Below, in pieces: positions 35,760-44,052 of a stretch of 61,554 nt of DNA (position 1 is the stretch's first letter; the number at the start of each line of letters is the position of its first letter). Both the position numbers and the translations under genes were made by a program. Below the pieces are notes generated by a model. That model was not told the DNA's origin, did not search any database, and worked only from the letters and a program-made list of their open reading frames with translations. Origin of the DNA: an uncultured Bacteroides sp. (lineage in GTDB: Bacteria > Bacteroidota > Bacteroidia > Bacteroidales > Bacteroidaceae); the NCBI RefSeq assembly GCF_910585845.1, contig NZ_CAJUHF010000019.1, forward strand, positions 1-61,554. The letters are read 5' to 3'.

Positions 35760-37034
35760 ATGAGACATTTTATATTTTCAACATTATTGCTGGCATGCAC
35801 ATTTACTTCCTGCCAGTTCAAAGAAGCACAGATAGAAGCAGAAGCACCCGCTCCTGAGGCATTTGTACGCGTATCCGGACAAGATCTGATTCTTCCGGAC
35901 GGTAATAAACTTTTCATTAAAGGCACAAACCTGGGAAACTGGCTGAATCCGGAAGGCTATATGTTCGGATTCAGCAAGACCAACTCCGGCCGCTTTATCG
36001 ACGAAATGTTCAGCCAGATGGTCGGTCCTGACTTTACAGCAGAGTTCTGGAGAGAGTTTAAGGATAATTATATCACCCGTAAGGATGTGGAATTCATCGC
36101 ATCAACCGGAGCAAACACCATCCGTCTGCCTTTCCACTACAAACTTTTCACTGACGAAGACTATATGGGATTGAAGAGCAATCAAGACGGTTTTGCACGT
36201 GTGGACAGTGTTGTCAGCTGGTGCCGTGACAACGGTTTATACCTCATCTTGGACATGCATGACGCACCGGGCGGACAGACTGGTGACAACATTGATGACA
36301 GTTATGGTTATCCTTGGTTGTTCGATAGTGATGAAAGTCAGCAATTATTTTGCTATATTTGGCGAAAAATAGCGGATTACTATAAAAATGAAACGGTTAT
36401 TTTGGGTTATGAACTGATAAATGAGCCGATTGCTCCCTATTTTGCGAACATGGAAGAGTTGAACAATAAATTGGAACTTGTGCACAAGCGTGCTGTGAAA
36501 GCCATTCGTGAGGTGGACAACAACCACATCATCTTGTTGGGCGGTGCACAGTGGAACGGAAACTTCAAACCTTTCAAGGATTCCAAGTATGATGATAAGT
36601 TGATGTATACTTGCCATCGTTACGGAGGTGCTCCTACCAAGGAGGCTATACAGGAGATCATCAATTTCCGTGATAGCGTGAACCTACCGATGTATATGGG
36701 AGAGATTGGTCATAACACGGACGAATGGCAGGCCGCTTTCTGTAAAGTGATGGAAGAGAATAATATCGGCTACACATTCTGGCCTTATAAAAAGAAGGAT
36801 TCTTCTTGTTTCATGGGAATCAAGATGCCGGAAAACTGGGAACAGGTGGTAGCCTTTTCCGAAGCACCGCGAGGCACTTATAAGGAGATACGTGATGCAC
36901 GTCCCGATCAGGGGGTAATCCGCAAAGCCATGATGGATTTTATCGAGAGCAGCAAATGTGAAAACAATCTGCCTCAAGTGAACTATATCCGTTCATTGGG
37001 ACTGAATGTCGACGAATCATTTAATAATAAATAA
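35760..37034 (+). CDS. GH5-family endo-beta-glucanase-like lipoprotein
   Basis: 424 residues. Lipoprotein signal (LACTFTSC). Glycoside hydrolase 5 barrel (about 35-385): GTNLGNWLNPEGYMF at the first strand, ANTIRLPFHY, acid/base E222 in YELINEPIA, and nucleophile E315 in MGEIGHN. This is the exo/endo-beta-1,3 or 1,4-glucanase-like branch; exact substrate cannot be read. It follows the first GH3 by about 190 bases and precedes the second by six, so all three likely act on one beta-glucan. Confidence 0.9.
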   Translation: MRHFIFSTLLLACTFTSCQFKEAQIEAEAPAPEAFVRVSGQDLILPDGNKLFIKGTNLGNWLNPEGYMFGFSKTNSGRFIDEMFSQMVGPDFTAEFWREFKDNYITRKDVEFIASTGANTIRLPFHYKLFTDEDYMGLKSNQDGFARVDSVVSWCRDNGLYLILDMHDAPGGQTGDNIDDSYGYPWLFDSDESQQLFCYIWRKIADYYKNETVILGYELINEPIAPYFANMEELNNKLELVHKRAVKAIREVDNNHIILLGGAQWNGNFKPFKDSKYDDKLMYTCHRYGGAPTKEAIQEIINFRDSVNLPMYMGEIGHNTDEWQAAFCKVMEENNIGYTFWPYKKKDSSCFMGIKMPENWEQVVAFSEAPRGTYKEIRDARPDQGVIRKAMMDFIESSKCENNLPQVNYIRSLGLNVDESFNNK

Positions 37035-37040
37035 TAGATT

Positions 37041-39272
37041 ATGAGAAAGGTGATTATTACGGGAGCGTTGTCTGTGATTCTTGCAGGAAATGTATTGGCA
37101 CAGACTCCCGTTTATTTGGATGAAACAAAACCTGTAGAAGCCAGAATTGAGGATGCATTGAATCGCATGACATTGGAAGAGAAAGTGGCGATCACACATG
37201 CACAATCCAAGTTCTGTTCGCCGGGTGTTGCCCGCTTGGGTATTCCGGAGTTTTGGATGACAGACGGTCCGCATGGCATCCGTCCCGAAGTGTTATGGGA
37301 TGAATGGGATCAGGCAGGCTGGACCAACGACTCATGTGTAGCATTTCCTGCACTGACTTGTCTGGCGGCTACCTGGGATCCGGAAGTGTCCATGCTTTAC
37401 GGTAAGAGCATCGGTGAAGAGGCACGTTATCGCAACAAGACTGTCTTACTGGCTCCTGGCGTGAATATCTATCGTACTCCGCTTAATGGACGTAACTTCG
37501 AGTATATGGGTGAAGACCCTTATCTGGCAGGAAGAATGGTAGTGCCTTACGTACGAGGTGTACAACAGAATGGAGTGGCAGCCTGCGTGAAGCACTATGC
37601 GCTGAACAATCAGGAAGTAAACCGCCACACCACCAATGTGATTGTTGACGACCGTGCTTTATACGAAATCTATCTGCCTGCATTCAAGGCGGCAGTGCAG
37701 GAAGGAAAGGCATGGTCCATTATGGGTTCATACAACCTCTATAAAGACCAGCACGGCTGTCATAACCAATATCTGCTGAATGATATCCTGAAAGGTGAAT
37801 GGGGATTTGATGGCGTGGTCGTTTCCGATTGGGGAGGTGTTCATAATACGGAAGAAGCCATACACAACGGATTGGATTTGGAATTTGGCAGTTGGACAAA
37901 CGGTCTTTCAAATGGAGCAAGCAATGCATACGACAACTATTATCTGGCACAGCCTTATCTGAAACTGATAAAAGAAGGAAAAGTAGGTACCAAAGAGCTG
38001 GATGATAAAGTACGTCGCATTCTCCGCCTGGCTTATCGCACGACGATGGACCGTAACAGACCGTACGGTGCATTATGTTCTGAGGCTCACATTGCCGCAG
38101 CCCGTCATATTGCCGAAGAGGGTATCGTATTGTTGCAGAACAAGAACAATATCCTGCCTATCGATTTGGGTAAAGTGAAGAAGATAGCAGTGATCGGTGA
38201 GAATGCTGTCAAGATGATGACCGTTGGAGGAGGTAGTTCTTCATTGAAGGTGAAATATGAACTTTCTCCGTTGGATGGCATTAAGAAGAGAGTAGGGAAG
38301 CGGGCAGAAGTGGTTTACGCACGTGGATATGTGGGAGACCCTTCGGGTGAGTATAATGGTGTCAAGTCCGGGCAGAATCTGGAGGACAAACGTTCACCGG
38401 AAGAACTGATAGCTGAAGCCGTGCAGGTAGCCAAAGAATGTGATTATGTTATATTCATTGGCGGTTTGAACAAGAGTGCCCATCAGGACTGCGAAGATTC
38501 AGACCGGAAAGATATAGCTCTTTCTTATGGACAGGATGCAGTTATCTCTGCTTTGGCAAAAGCCAATAAGAACCTGGTGGTGGTAAACATTTCAGGTAAT
38601 GCTGTCGCTATGCCTTGGGTGAAGGAGGTTCCGTCCATCGTACAGGCATGGTATCTGGGTACGGAATCCGGAAATGCCATTGCTTCGATTCTGATGGGTG
38701 ATGTGAATCCTTCAGGTAAACTGCCGTTTACTTTCCCCGTTGCACTAAACGATGTCGGTGCACACAAATTGGGAGAATATCCCGGTGTTCCCAGAAATGA
38801 CGGAAGCAAGATTGTAGATGAAAAATATAATGAAGGTATTTTTGTCGGTTATCGTTGGGCGGAAAAGAATAAGATCACTCCGTTGTTCCCCTTCGGACAT
38901 GGATTGAGTTATACAACGTTTGCCTATGGAACTCCCGTTGCTTCGTCCAAGACAATCACAGCCGATGGCAATATACAGGTTTCACTGACTGTCAAGAATA
39001 CCGGAGCTGTAGCAGGTAAGGAGATTGTGCAGTTGTATATCGGTGATGAGAAAGCTTCTGTGCCTCGTCCGGTTAAAGAGTTGAAAGGATTCCAGAAAGT
39101 GGAACTGCTTCCCGGTGAGGAGAAAGAAGTCGTATTCACCATTACTGATAACGATTTGAAGTTCTTCGACGCAGCAGCTCATGCATGGAAAGCTGAGCCG
39201 GGTAAATTTAAGGCTTATATCGCTGCTTCGGCAACAGATGTACGCTCTACTGTTACCTTTGAATATAAATAA
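37041..39272 (+). CDS. GH3 beta-glucosidase, periplasmic
   Basis: 743 residues with a signal peptide cleaved after VLAQ (about 1-21), so probably periplasmic, whereas the first GH3 is a lipoprotein. Nucleophile D263 in GVVVSDWGGVH. TDGPHGIRPEV near the N-terminus and the FNIII-like end (VPRPVKELKGFQKVELLPGE) are typical of the family. The two GH3 proteins differ widely in sequence and so are likely to cleave different linkages or chain lengths. Confidence 0.94.
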   Translation: MRKVIITGALSVILAGNVLAQTPVYLDETKPVEARIEDALNRMTLEEKVAITHAQSKFCSPGVARLGIPEFWMTDGPHGIRPEVLWDEWDQAGWTNDSCVAFPALTCLAATWDPEVSMLYGKSIGEEARYRNKTVLLAPGVNIYRTPLNGRNFEYMGEDPYLAGRMVVPYVRGVQQNGVAACVKHYALNNQEVNRHTTNVIVDDRALYEIYLPAFKAAVQEGKAWSIMGSYNLYKDQHGCHNQYLLNDILKGEWGFDGVVVSDWGGVHNTEEAIHNGLDLEFGSWTNGLSNGASNAYDNYYLAQPYLKLIKEGKVGTKELDDKVRRILRLAYRTTMDRNRPYGALCSEAHIAAARHIAEEGIVLLQNKNNILPIDLGKVKKIAVIGENAVKMMTVGGGSSSLKVKYELSPLDGIKKRVGKRAEVVYARGYVGDPSGEYNGVKSGQNLEDKRSPEELIAEAVQVAKECDYVIFIGGLNKSAHQDCEDSDRKDIALSYGQDAVISALAKANKNLVVVNISGNAVAMPWVKEVPSIVQAWYLGTESGNAIASILMGDVNPSGKLPFTFPVALNDVGAHKLGEYPGVPRNDGSKIVDEKYNEGIFVGYRWAEKNKITPLFPFGHGLSYTTFAYGTPVASSKTITADGNIQVSLTVKNTGAVAGKEIVQLYIGDEKASVPRPVKELKGFQKVELLPGEEKEVVFTITDNDLKFFDAAAHAWKAEPGKFKAYIAASATDVRSTVTFEYK

Positions 39273-39313
39273 TTTCTCTGGAAAGAGATTGTAAATACAT
39301 AAATGAATGAAGA

Positions 39314-39443
39314 GAGAGTGTATCAAAACTCTCTTTTCACAAAAAATGAGGGTGCGTCATAATGCCCAGATTGAAAGATTCCCCCCTGCCACAGTTATTT
39401 GTAGCAGGGGGGATTTTCTCAAAGAAGGAGTTTTGACACCCTC
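39314..39443. mobile_element. candidate MITE-like element with terminator core
   Basis: Ends GAGAGTGTATCAAAACTC (39314-39331) and GAGTTTTGACACCCTC (39428-39443) are near-complementary. Inside is a GC-rich hairpin CCCCCCTGC/GCAGGGGGG (39381-39389, 39404-39412). No ORF. It looks like a non-autonomous inverted-repeat element and would terminate the GH operon. Confidence 0.5.
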
Positions 39444-39450
39444 AAGTATT

Positions 39451-39521
39451 TTAGATCCTGTTTAAATTTTCTTCAAGAAGAACTCTCAAGGAAGGCTGAA
39501 CAAAATTTAAACAGGTTCTAA
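39451..39521. mobile_element. 71-base inverted-repeat element
   Basis: TTAGATCCTGTTTAAATTTT (39451-39470) and its complement with one mismatch (39502-39521) bound a 31-base centre. A half copy of the same end (TTGTTTAAATTTTCTTCAA) occurs at about 40404-40422 in the next intergenic gap, which suggests a dispersed short repeat. Confidence 0.55.
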
Positions 39522-39544
39522 TTCAGACATTATCCTCTTTTGAT

Positions 39545-40333
39545 TTATTTCCTCATCCGCAGTACCCGGATTCCCGTCCATTTGTCATTTTTTAGCAGCA
39601 TCTGCTTTAAGGCAGTTTTGGAAACGGTCACTTTCTTGTCTTTAGAGGAAGCATGCAACAGGCTGAGTTTGCCATCTACATAGAATGCAATGCCCATGTG
39701 GGCTACATCCAGTCCCGGAGTATTGGTGATGATGGTAATGATATCGCCATTCTTGATCCAAGGCAGACCGTTGACTGGAAGCTGGTCCTGAGGAACATAG
39801 TAGACTTCCTGACCGGACAATGACTTTTCGATCTCTTTCATCCCTGCTACGTTTTGTGGAGAGTTTTTCAACTGTTTATAGAGTTCCGGGTGGGAAGACA
39901 TATAGGTCAGGACCATTTTCTTCGCGTACGGGCTATGGGCGGCACTTACATCTTCCAGAAAACCATTACGAATTCCGTTGTTTACCCAGTCGGTATTATA
40001 GTGTAAACGGGACAGGTAACCGTTTATTTTCCCATCACGATACCGGATCATCTGGAGTTTCTCAGCAAAGTCACTTTCTGCCACCTGCCCGTCTTCCGTA
40101 GGAGAGAGGGACAATGCCAAGACATATTCTACAAACGTAGTACAGTCCATTTCATCACAGTTGATGATCAGTTCTTCTTCGCCATCGGTTGCTTCCAATG
40201 TATGGGCAACATAAGGAATATCCAGGAATTTGATTCCATTATTCAACATGGCATTCTCTTTGTCTTCTGTCTGGGCGTTTGCCATAACTATGCAAAACGC
40301 GCTGAACAGGAATGTAATCATTGTTTTCATCAT
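39545..40333 (-). CDS. DUF1460 family, N-acetylmuramoyl-L-alanine amidase-like
   Basis: 262 residues with signal peptide (about 1-21). The fold is NlpC/P60-like: the Cys of EMDCTTFVEYVLAL is the likely nucleophile and the His of LDVAHMGIAFYV its partner. Characterised DUF1460 relatives cleave peptidoglycan fragments. It has its own -7 box (TACTTTTG, minus strand, about 40372-40379) overlapping a short hairpin, so it is probably transcribed apart from the upstream esterase. Confidence 0.85.
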   Translation of the reverse strand: MMKTMITFLFSAFCIVMANAQTEDKENAMLNNGIKFLDIPYVAHTLEATDGEEELIINCDEMDCTTFVEYVLALSLSPTEDGQVAESDFAEKLQMIRYRDGKINGYLSRLHYNTDWVNNGIRNGFLEDVSAAHSPYAKKMVLTYMSSHPELYKQLKNSPQNVAGMKEIEKSLSGQEVYYVPQDQLPVNGLPWIKNGDIITIITNTPGLDVAHMGIAFYVDGKLSLLHASSKDKKVTVSKTALKQMLLKNDKWTGIRVLRMRK

Positions 40334-40508
40334 TCTTTCGTTTTTTAATATAAATAAAAAGGATATCGCAAAAGTACGACATCCTTTTTATAAATCCTGA
40401 GAGCTTGTTTAAATTTTCTTCAAAAAGTTTTTTATTCAGCTTTTTCTGAATCTCTTTTCGCTCTGTTTTCCTCTTTTCATTCGTCGCATAGCCTGCTATG
40501 CCCTTTTC

Positions 40509-41381
40509 TTACTTTTCGAACTTAAGTCCTTCGCGCAACCACTTCTCCAGTTCTTCTGTCCACTGGCGCTTGTAAGTGAAGTTATCGCGGAATCCCCAGC
40601 CATGTCCGCCTGTAGGGTAGATATGCATGGATACGGGAACTTTCTGTTCGTTAAGTGCAAGAAAATAGCCGATACTGTTCATGGGAGGTACAGCGCGGTC
40701 GTCTGCAGAGAGCATGATGAAAGCCTGAGGCGAGCGGGACGATACGCGTCGTTCAAGCGAATAGGCTTCTTCCTGTTCTTTGGTAGGCTTTTCACCGAGA
40801 AGGTTCGTGCGTGAACCTCCGTGAGTGATGCCCGGTATCATAGAGATAACAGGATAGAACAGAATCTGGAAATCCGGACGGGTCTCTTCGCTACTATAAA
40901 GAGTGGCAAGTGAAGCTGCCAGATGTCCGCCTGCCGATGCACCCATAATACCTATGCGGTTGGACGAGATACCCCATTCCTTAGCGTGTTGGCGGATGAT
41001 GCGGATAGCCTGTTCCGCATCGGAGAGAGGGACTTCACTATGGCCGTTCGGCATGCGATATTTCAGGACTGCATAGGTGATGCCTTGGGTATTGAACCAA
41101 GACGCCATATCATGACCTTCGTGATTCATTGCCAAGCGGGCATATCCGCCACCCGGACACATGAGTATCGTTATCCCGTTGGGCTTTGCCGGACGATAGA
41201 CTGTAATGGTCGGATTAGTAACGTTGGCTACGCGACCTCCTTCCAGATCTTCCTGTTCGCCGGTCAGACCATTGGTATTAGGCGCACCGTTGGGCCATAA
41301 AGGTATTTCAACGGGCTTTTGAGCCGATACTGATAGAAATGTTGTCATAATCAAAGTTGCAAAAAATGAAATAGCTTTCAT
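40509..41381 (-). CDS. Secreted alpha/beta-hydrolase (esterase, acetylxylan-esterase-like)
   Basis: 290 residues with signal peptide (about 1-20). Oxyanion motif CPGGGYARLA, nucleophile Ser in GASAGGHLAAS, acid in SADDRAVPP and His in GGHGWGFRD complete the triad. It resembles the BD-FAE/acetylxylan esterase group that removes acyl groups from plant polysaccharides. It starts 11 bases after the OPT transporter gene and must be co-transcribed with it. Confidence 0.88.
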   Translation of the reverse strand: MKAISFFATLIMTTFLSVSAQKPVEIPLWPNGAPNTNGLTGEQEDLEGGRVANVTNPTITVYRPAKPNGITILMCPGGGYARLAMNHEGHDMASWFNTQGITYAVLKYRMPNGHSEVPLSDAEQAIRIIRQHAKEWGISSNRIGIMGASAGGHLAASLATLYSSEETRPDFQILFYPVISMIPGITHGGSRTNLLGEKPTKEQEEAYSLERRVSSRSPQAFIMLSADDRAVPPMNSIGYFLALNEQKVPVSMHIYPTGGHGWGFRDNFTYKRQWTEELEKWLREGLKFEK

Positions 41382-41392
41382 ATCCTTATTGT

Positions 41393-43384
41393 TTATTTAG
41401 CTTTCATGGAAGATTTAATGAAATAGATAATCAACAATGCATAAGCAACTAATGCCAGTACTTCAGACCAAGCATTGTTTAACCATGCATCGTTCACCAG
41501 ATTTATACCTCCGAAGCGCATTGCTGCACTGACGACACCCAAGAGGGCACCACCGGCAATAAATCCGGAAGCAAGCAACGTACCTTTTTCACCACGTGCG
41601 GCATTAATGGAAGCATCTTTGCTGCGGCTTGTCACATACCAGTTGATGGCACCACCTACTACCAGAGGTACATTCAGTTCCAAGGGAATAAACATACCTA
41701 AAGCAAATGCCAGAGCCGGAACTTTGAAAGCGTTCAGTACGATAGCAAGTATCGCACCGATGCCATAAAGCAGCCACGGAGCACTTACACCGTTCATTAA
41801 TGGCTCGATGACAGCAGCCATAGCATTGGCTTGAGGAGCTGCAAGTTTTCCACTGGTGAATCCGTACGTTTGGTTCAGGATAATCATCACGCCACCCACG
41901 GTTGCGGCAGAGACGATGGTTCCGAGGAACTTCCATGTTTCCTGTTTCATGGGGGTGCTTCCCAGCCAGTAGCCGATTTTCAGGTCGGTAATGAAACCGC
42001 CTGCCATGGAGAGTGCCGTACAGACAACACCACCCATCACTAATGCGGCAACCATGCCTTCAGGACCTTTCAGCCCTACTGCTACCATTACTACGGATGC
42101 CAGAATCAATGTCATCAGTGTCATTCCGGAAACAGGATTAGTGCCTACGATTGCGATGGCGTTGGCAGCTACTGTCGTGAACAGGAAGGCGATGCCTGCC
42201 ACCAGAAGAATCGCTACAACCGTATGCAACAGGTTGCCTTGCATGACGTCGAAGTAGAAAAACAGAAGTACCAACAACAAGGTTACGATAGAACCCGTAG
42301 CAATAATCTTCATGGATATATCGCGTTGTGTACGTTTGATGCTGGTTTTATCATCGGATTTGCCCTTCATCTCCTTGGCAGCCAATCCTACGGCACTTTT
42401 GATGATATCCCATGACTTGATGATGCCGAGGATACCTGCCATAGCGATACCACCGATACCAATGCTCTTGGCATAATACTTGAAGATCTCTTCAGGAGAC
42501 ATTGTGTTGACGGCAGATACGATTTCCGGATTCCATTGGTTCAGCACACTGTCTCCCCAAATCATGGATATACCCGGAATGATGATCCACCAGACAGCCA
42601 ATGAACCGGCGCAGATGATGGAAGCATACTTTAATCCTACGATGTAACCCAGACCCAATACAGCTGCACCCGTATTTACCTTGAACACCAGTTTGGCTTT
42701 TTCTGCCAGCATTTCTCCAAAACCGCATACGCGTGTAGTGAAGTTCTCGTTCCACCAGCCGAATGTAGCGACAATGAAATCGTACAGACCTCCGATGATA
42801 CCTGCCATCAACAAGGGTTTTGCCTGGTTTCCACCTTTTTCTCCCGATACAAGCACCTGTGTGGTGGCTGTGGCTTCGGGGAACGGGTATTTGCCATGCA
42901 TGTCGTTGACAAAGTATTTACGGAACGGGATGAGGAAGAGTATACCTAATATACCTCCCAGGAGCGAACTGATGAATACTTGGGTAAAAGTGACTGTGAT
43001 TTCCTCCGGATAGGTTTCCTGCAGGATGTATAGTGCAGGTAGGGTGAAGATGGCACCTGCCACGATAACGCCGGAACTTGCTCCAATCGATTGGATGATG
43101 ACATTTTCGCCTAATGCATTTTTACGTTTGGCTGCACTTGATACTCCGACTGCAATGATTGCGATAGGTATGGCAGCTTCGAATACCTGACCTATTTTCA
43201 GTCCCAGATATGCCGCTGCTGCCGAAAAGAGGATAGCCATAGCTATACCCCAAGCGACAGACCATAAGTTGACTTCCGGATATTTCTTGTCGGGGCTCAT
43301 CAAAGGATTGTAGACTTCGCCCGGTTTCAGTTCACGGAATGCGTTTTCCGGTAAAGCGGCCATTTTTTCTTCTTCTTGTTTCAT
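41393..43384 (-). CDS. OPT-family oligopeptide transporter
   Basis: 663 residues, about 14-16 membrane helices. It matches the bacterial OPT family: EVNLWSVAWGIAMAILFSAAAAYLG-type opening, GKYPFPEATATTQVLVSGE and NAIAIVGTNPVSGMTLMT. Family members take up oligopeptides or metal-siderophore-like compounds with protons. Substrate unknown. Heads a two-gene operon with the esterase. Confidence 0.93.
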   Translation of the reverse strand: MKQEEEKMAALPENAFRELKPGEVYNPLMSPDKKYPEVNLWSVAWGIAMAILFSAAAAYLGLKIGQVFEAAIPIAIIAVGVSSAAKRKNALGENVIIQSIGASSGVIVAGAIFTLPALYILQETYPEEITVTFTQVFISSLLGGILGILFLIPFRKYFVNDMHGKYPFPEATATTQVLVSGEKGGNQAKPLLMAGIIGGLYDFIVATFGWWNENFTTRVCGFGEMLAEKAKLVFKVNTGAAVLGLGYIVGLKYASIICAGSLAVWWIIIPGISMIWGDSVLNQWNPEIVSAVNTMSPEEIFKYYAKSIGIGGIAMAGILGIIKSWDIIKSAVGLAAKEMKGKSDDKTSIKRTQRDISMKIIATGSIVTLLLVLLFFYFDVMQGNLLHTVVAILLVAGIAFLFTTVAANAIAIVGTNPVSGMTLMTLILASVVMVAVGLKGPEGMVAALVMGGVVCTALSMAGGFITDLKIGYWLGSTPMKQETWKFLGTIVSAATVGGVMIILNQTYGFTSGKLAAPQANAMAAVIEPLMNGVSAPWLLYGIGAILAIVLNAFKVPALAFALGMFIPLELNVPLVVGGAINWYVTSRSKDASINAARGEKGTLLASGFIAGGALLGVVSAAMRFGGINLVNDAWLNNAWSEVLALVAYALLIIYFIKSSMKAK

Positions 43385-43453
43385 GTTTTCTTATTTGTTT
43401 TTTATAAAGTTATAGTCCTACAGATGAAAAAACTTCCAAAGAAAACAAAAAAA

Positions 43454-43477
43454 AAGGAGAATTGAAAAATTCTCCTT
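43454..43477 (-). terminator. terminator after the DUF1573 gene
   Basis: AAGGAGAATT/AATTCTCCTT hairpin with a GAAA loop. On the minus strand it is followed by a run of nine or more T. Confidence 0.85.
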
Positions 43478-43499
43478 CTTCTTATGATAGAAAAAATGC

Positions 43500-43895
43500 T
43501 TATTTTGCGTCTTTCGCCGTCATTTCTCCTTCTACATAGAGCCGCATCATTTCTGTTTTGGCATTCGTACGCAGAGTGATGGACTTCTTGAAATGCCCCG
43601 GATACTTGCCGGTACCATTATAGGTGATCTTGATGGTGCCGGTCTTTCCCGGTAACACAGGCTCCTGAGTATATTCGGGAACTGTACATCCACAGGAAGC
43701 CACAGCCTGATGAATGACCAATGGGGCATCGCCTACGTTAGTGAAGGTAAATACACAGTTCACAACCGGATCTTTTTCAGAGAACGTCCCGAAATCGTGA
43801 GTGGTTTTGTCAAACTTGATATCAGCCTTTCCTTGTGCTGAAACGTATCCGATGCTCATTACGAGCATAAGCATATACACTGCTAATTTTTTCAT
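43500..43895 (-). CDS. DUF1573 secreted protein
   Basis: 131 residues with a signal peptide ending VSAQ. One Ig-like DUF1573 domain: DFGTFSEKDPVVNCVFTF and the ASCGCTVPEY motif with two conserved Cys. Function not established; such proteins are abundant in Bacteroidetes. Transcribed alone, ending at the hairpin 43454-43477. Confidence 0.9.
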   Translation of the reverse strand: MKKLAVYMLMLVMSIGYVSAQGKADIKFDKTTHDFGTFSEKDPVVNCVFTFTNVGDAPLVIHQAVASCGCTVPEYTQEPVLPGKTGTIKITYNGTGKYPGHFKKSITLRTNAKTEMMRLYVEGEMTAKDAK

Positions 43896-44052
43896 GTCTC
43901 TTATTTTTTTGTATTATACGAAAGACAAAGATACAGCATTTTTACGAAAGCAACTCTCATGATATGCCAAATAGTATTAAAATTACCTTGTTGCCAGTAT
44001 TCAGTCTTTCTTGGAGGGGGTGATTCTGCGAAAGACAAAGGGCTGCAATGGA

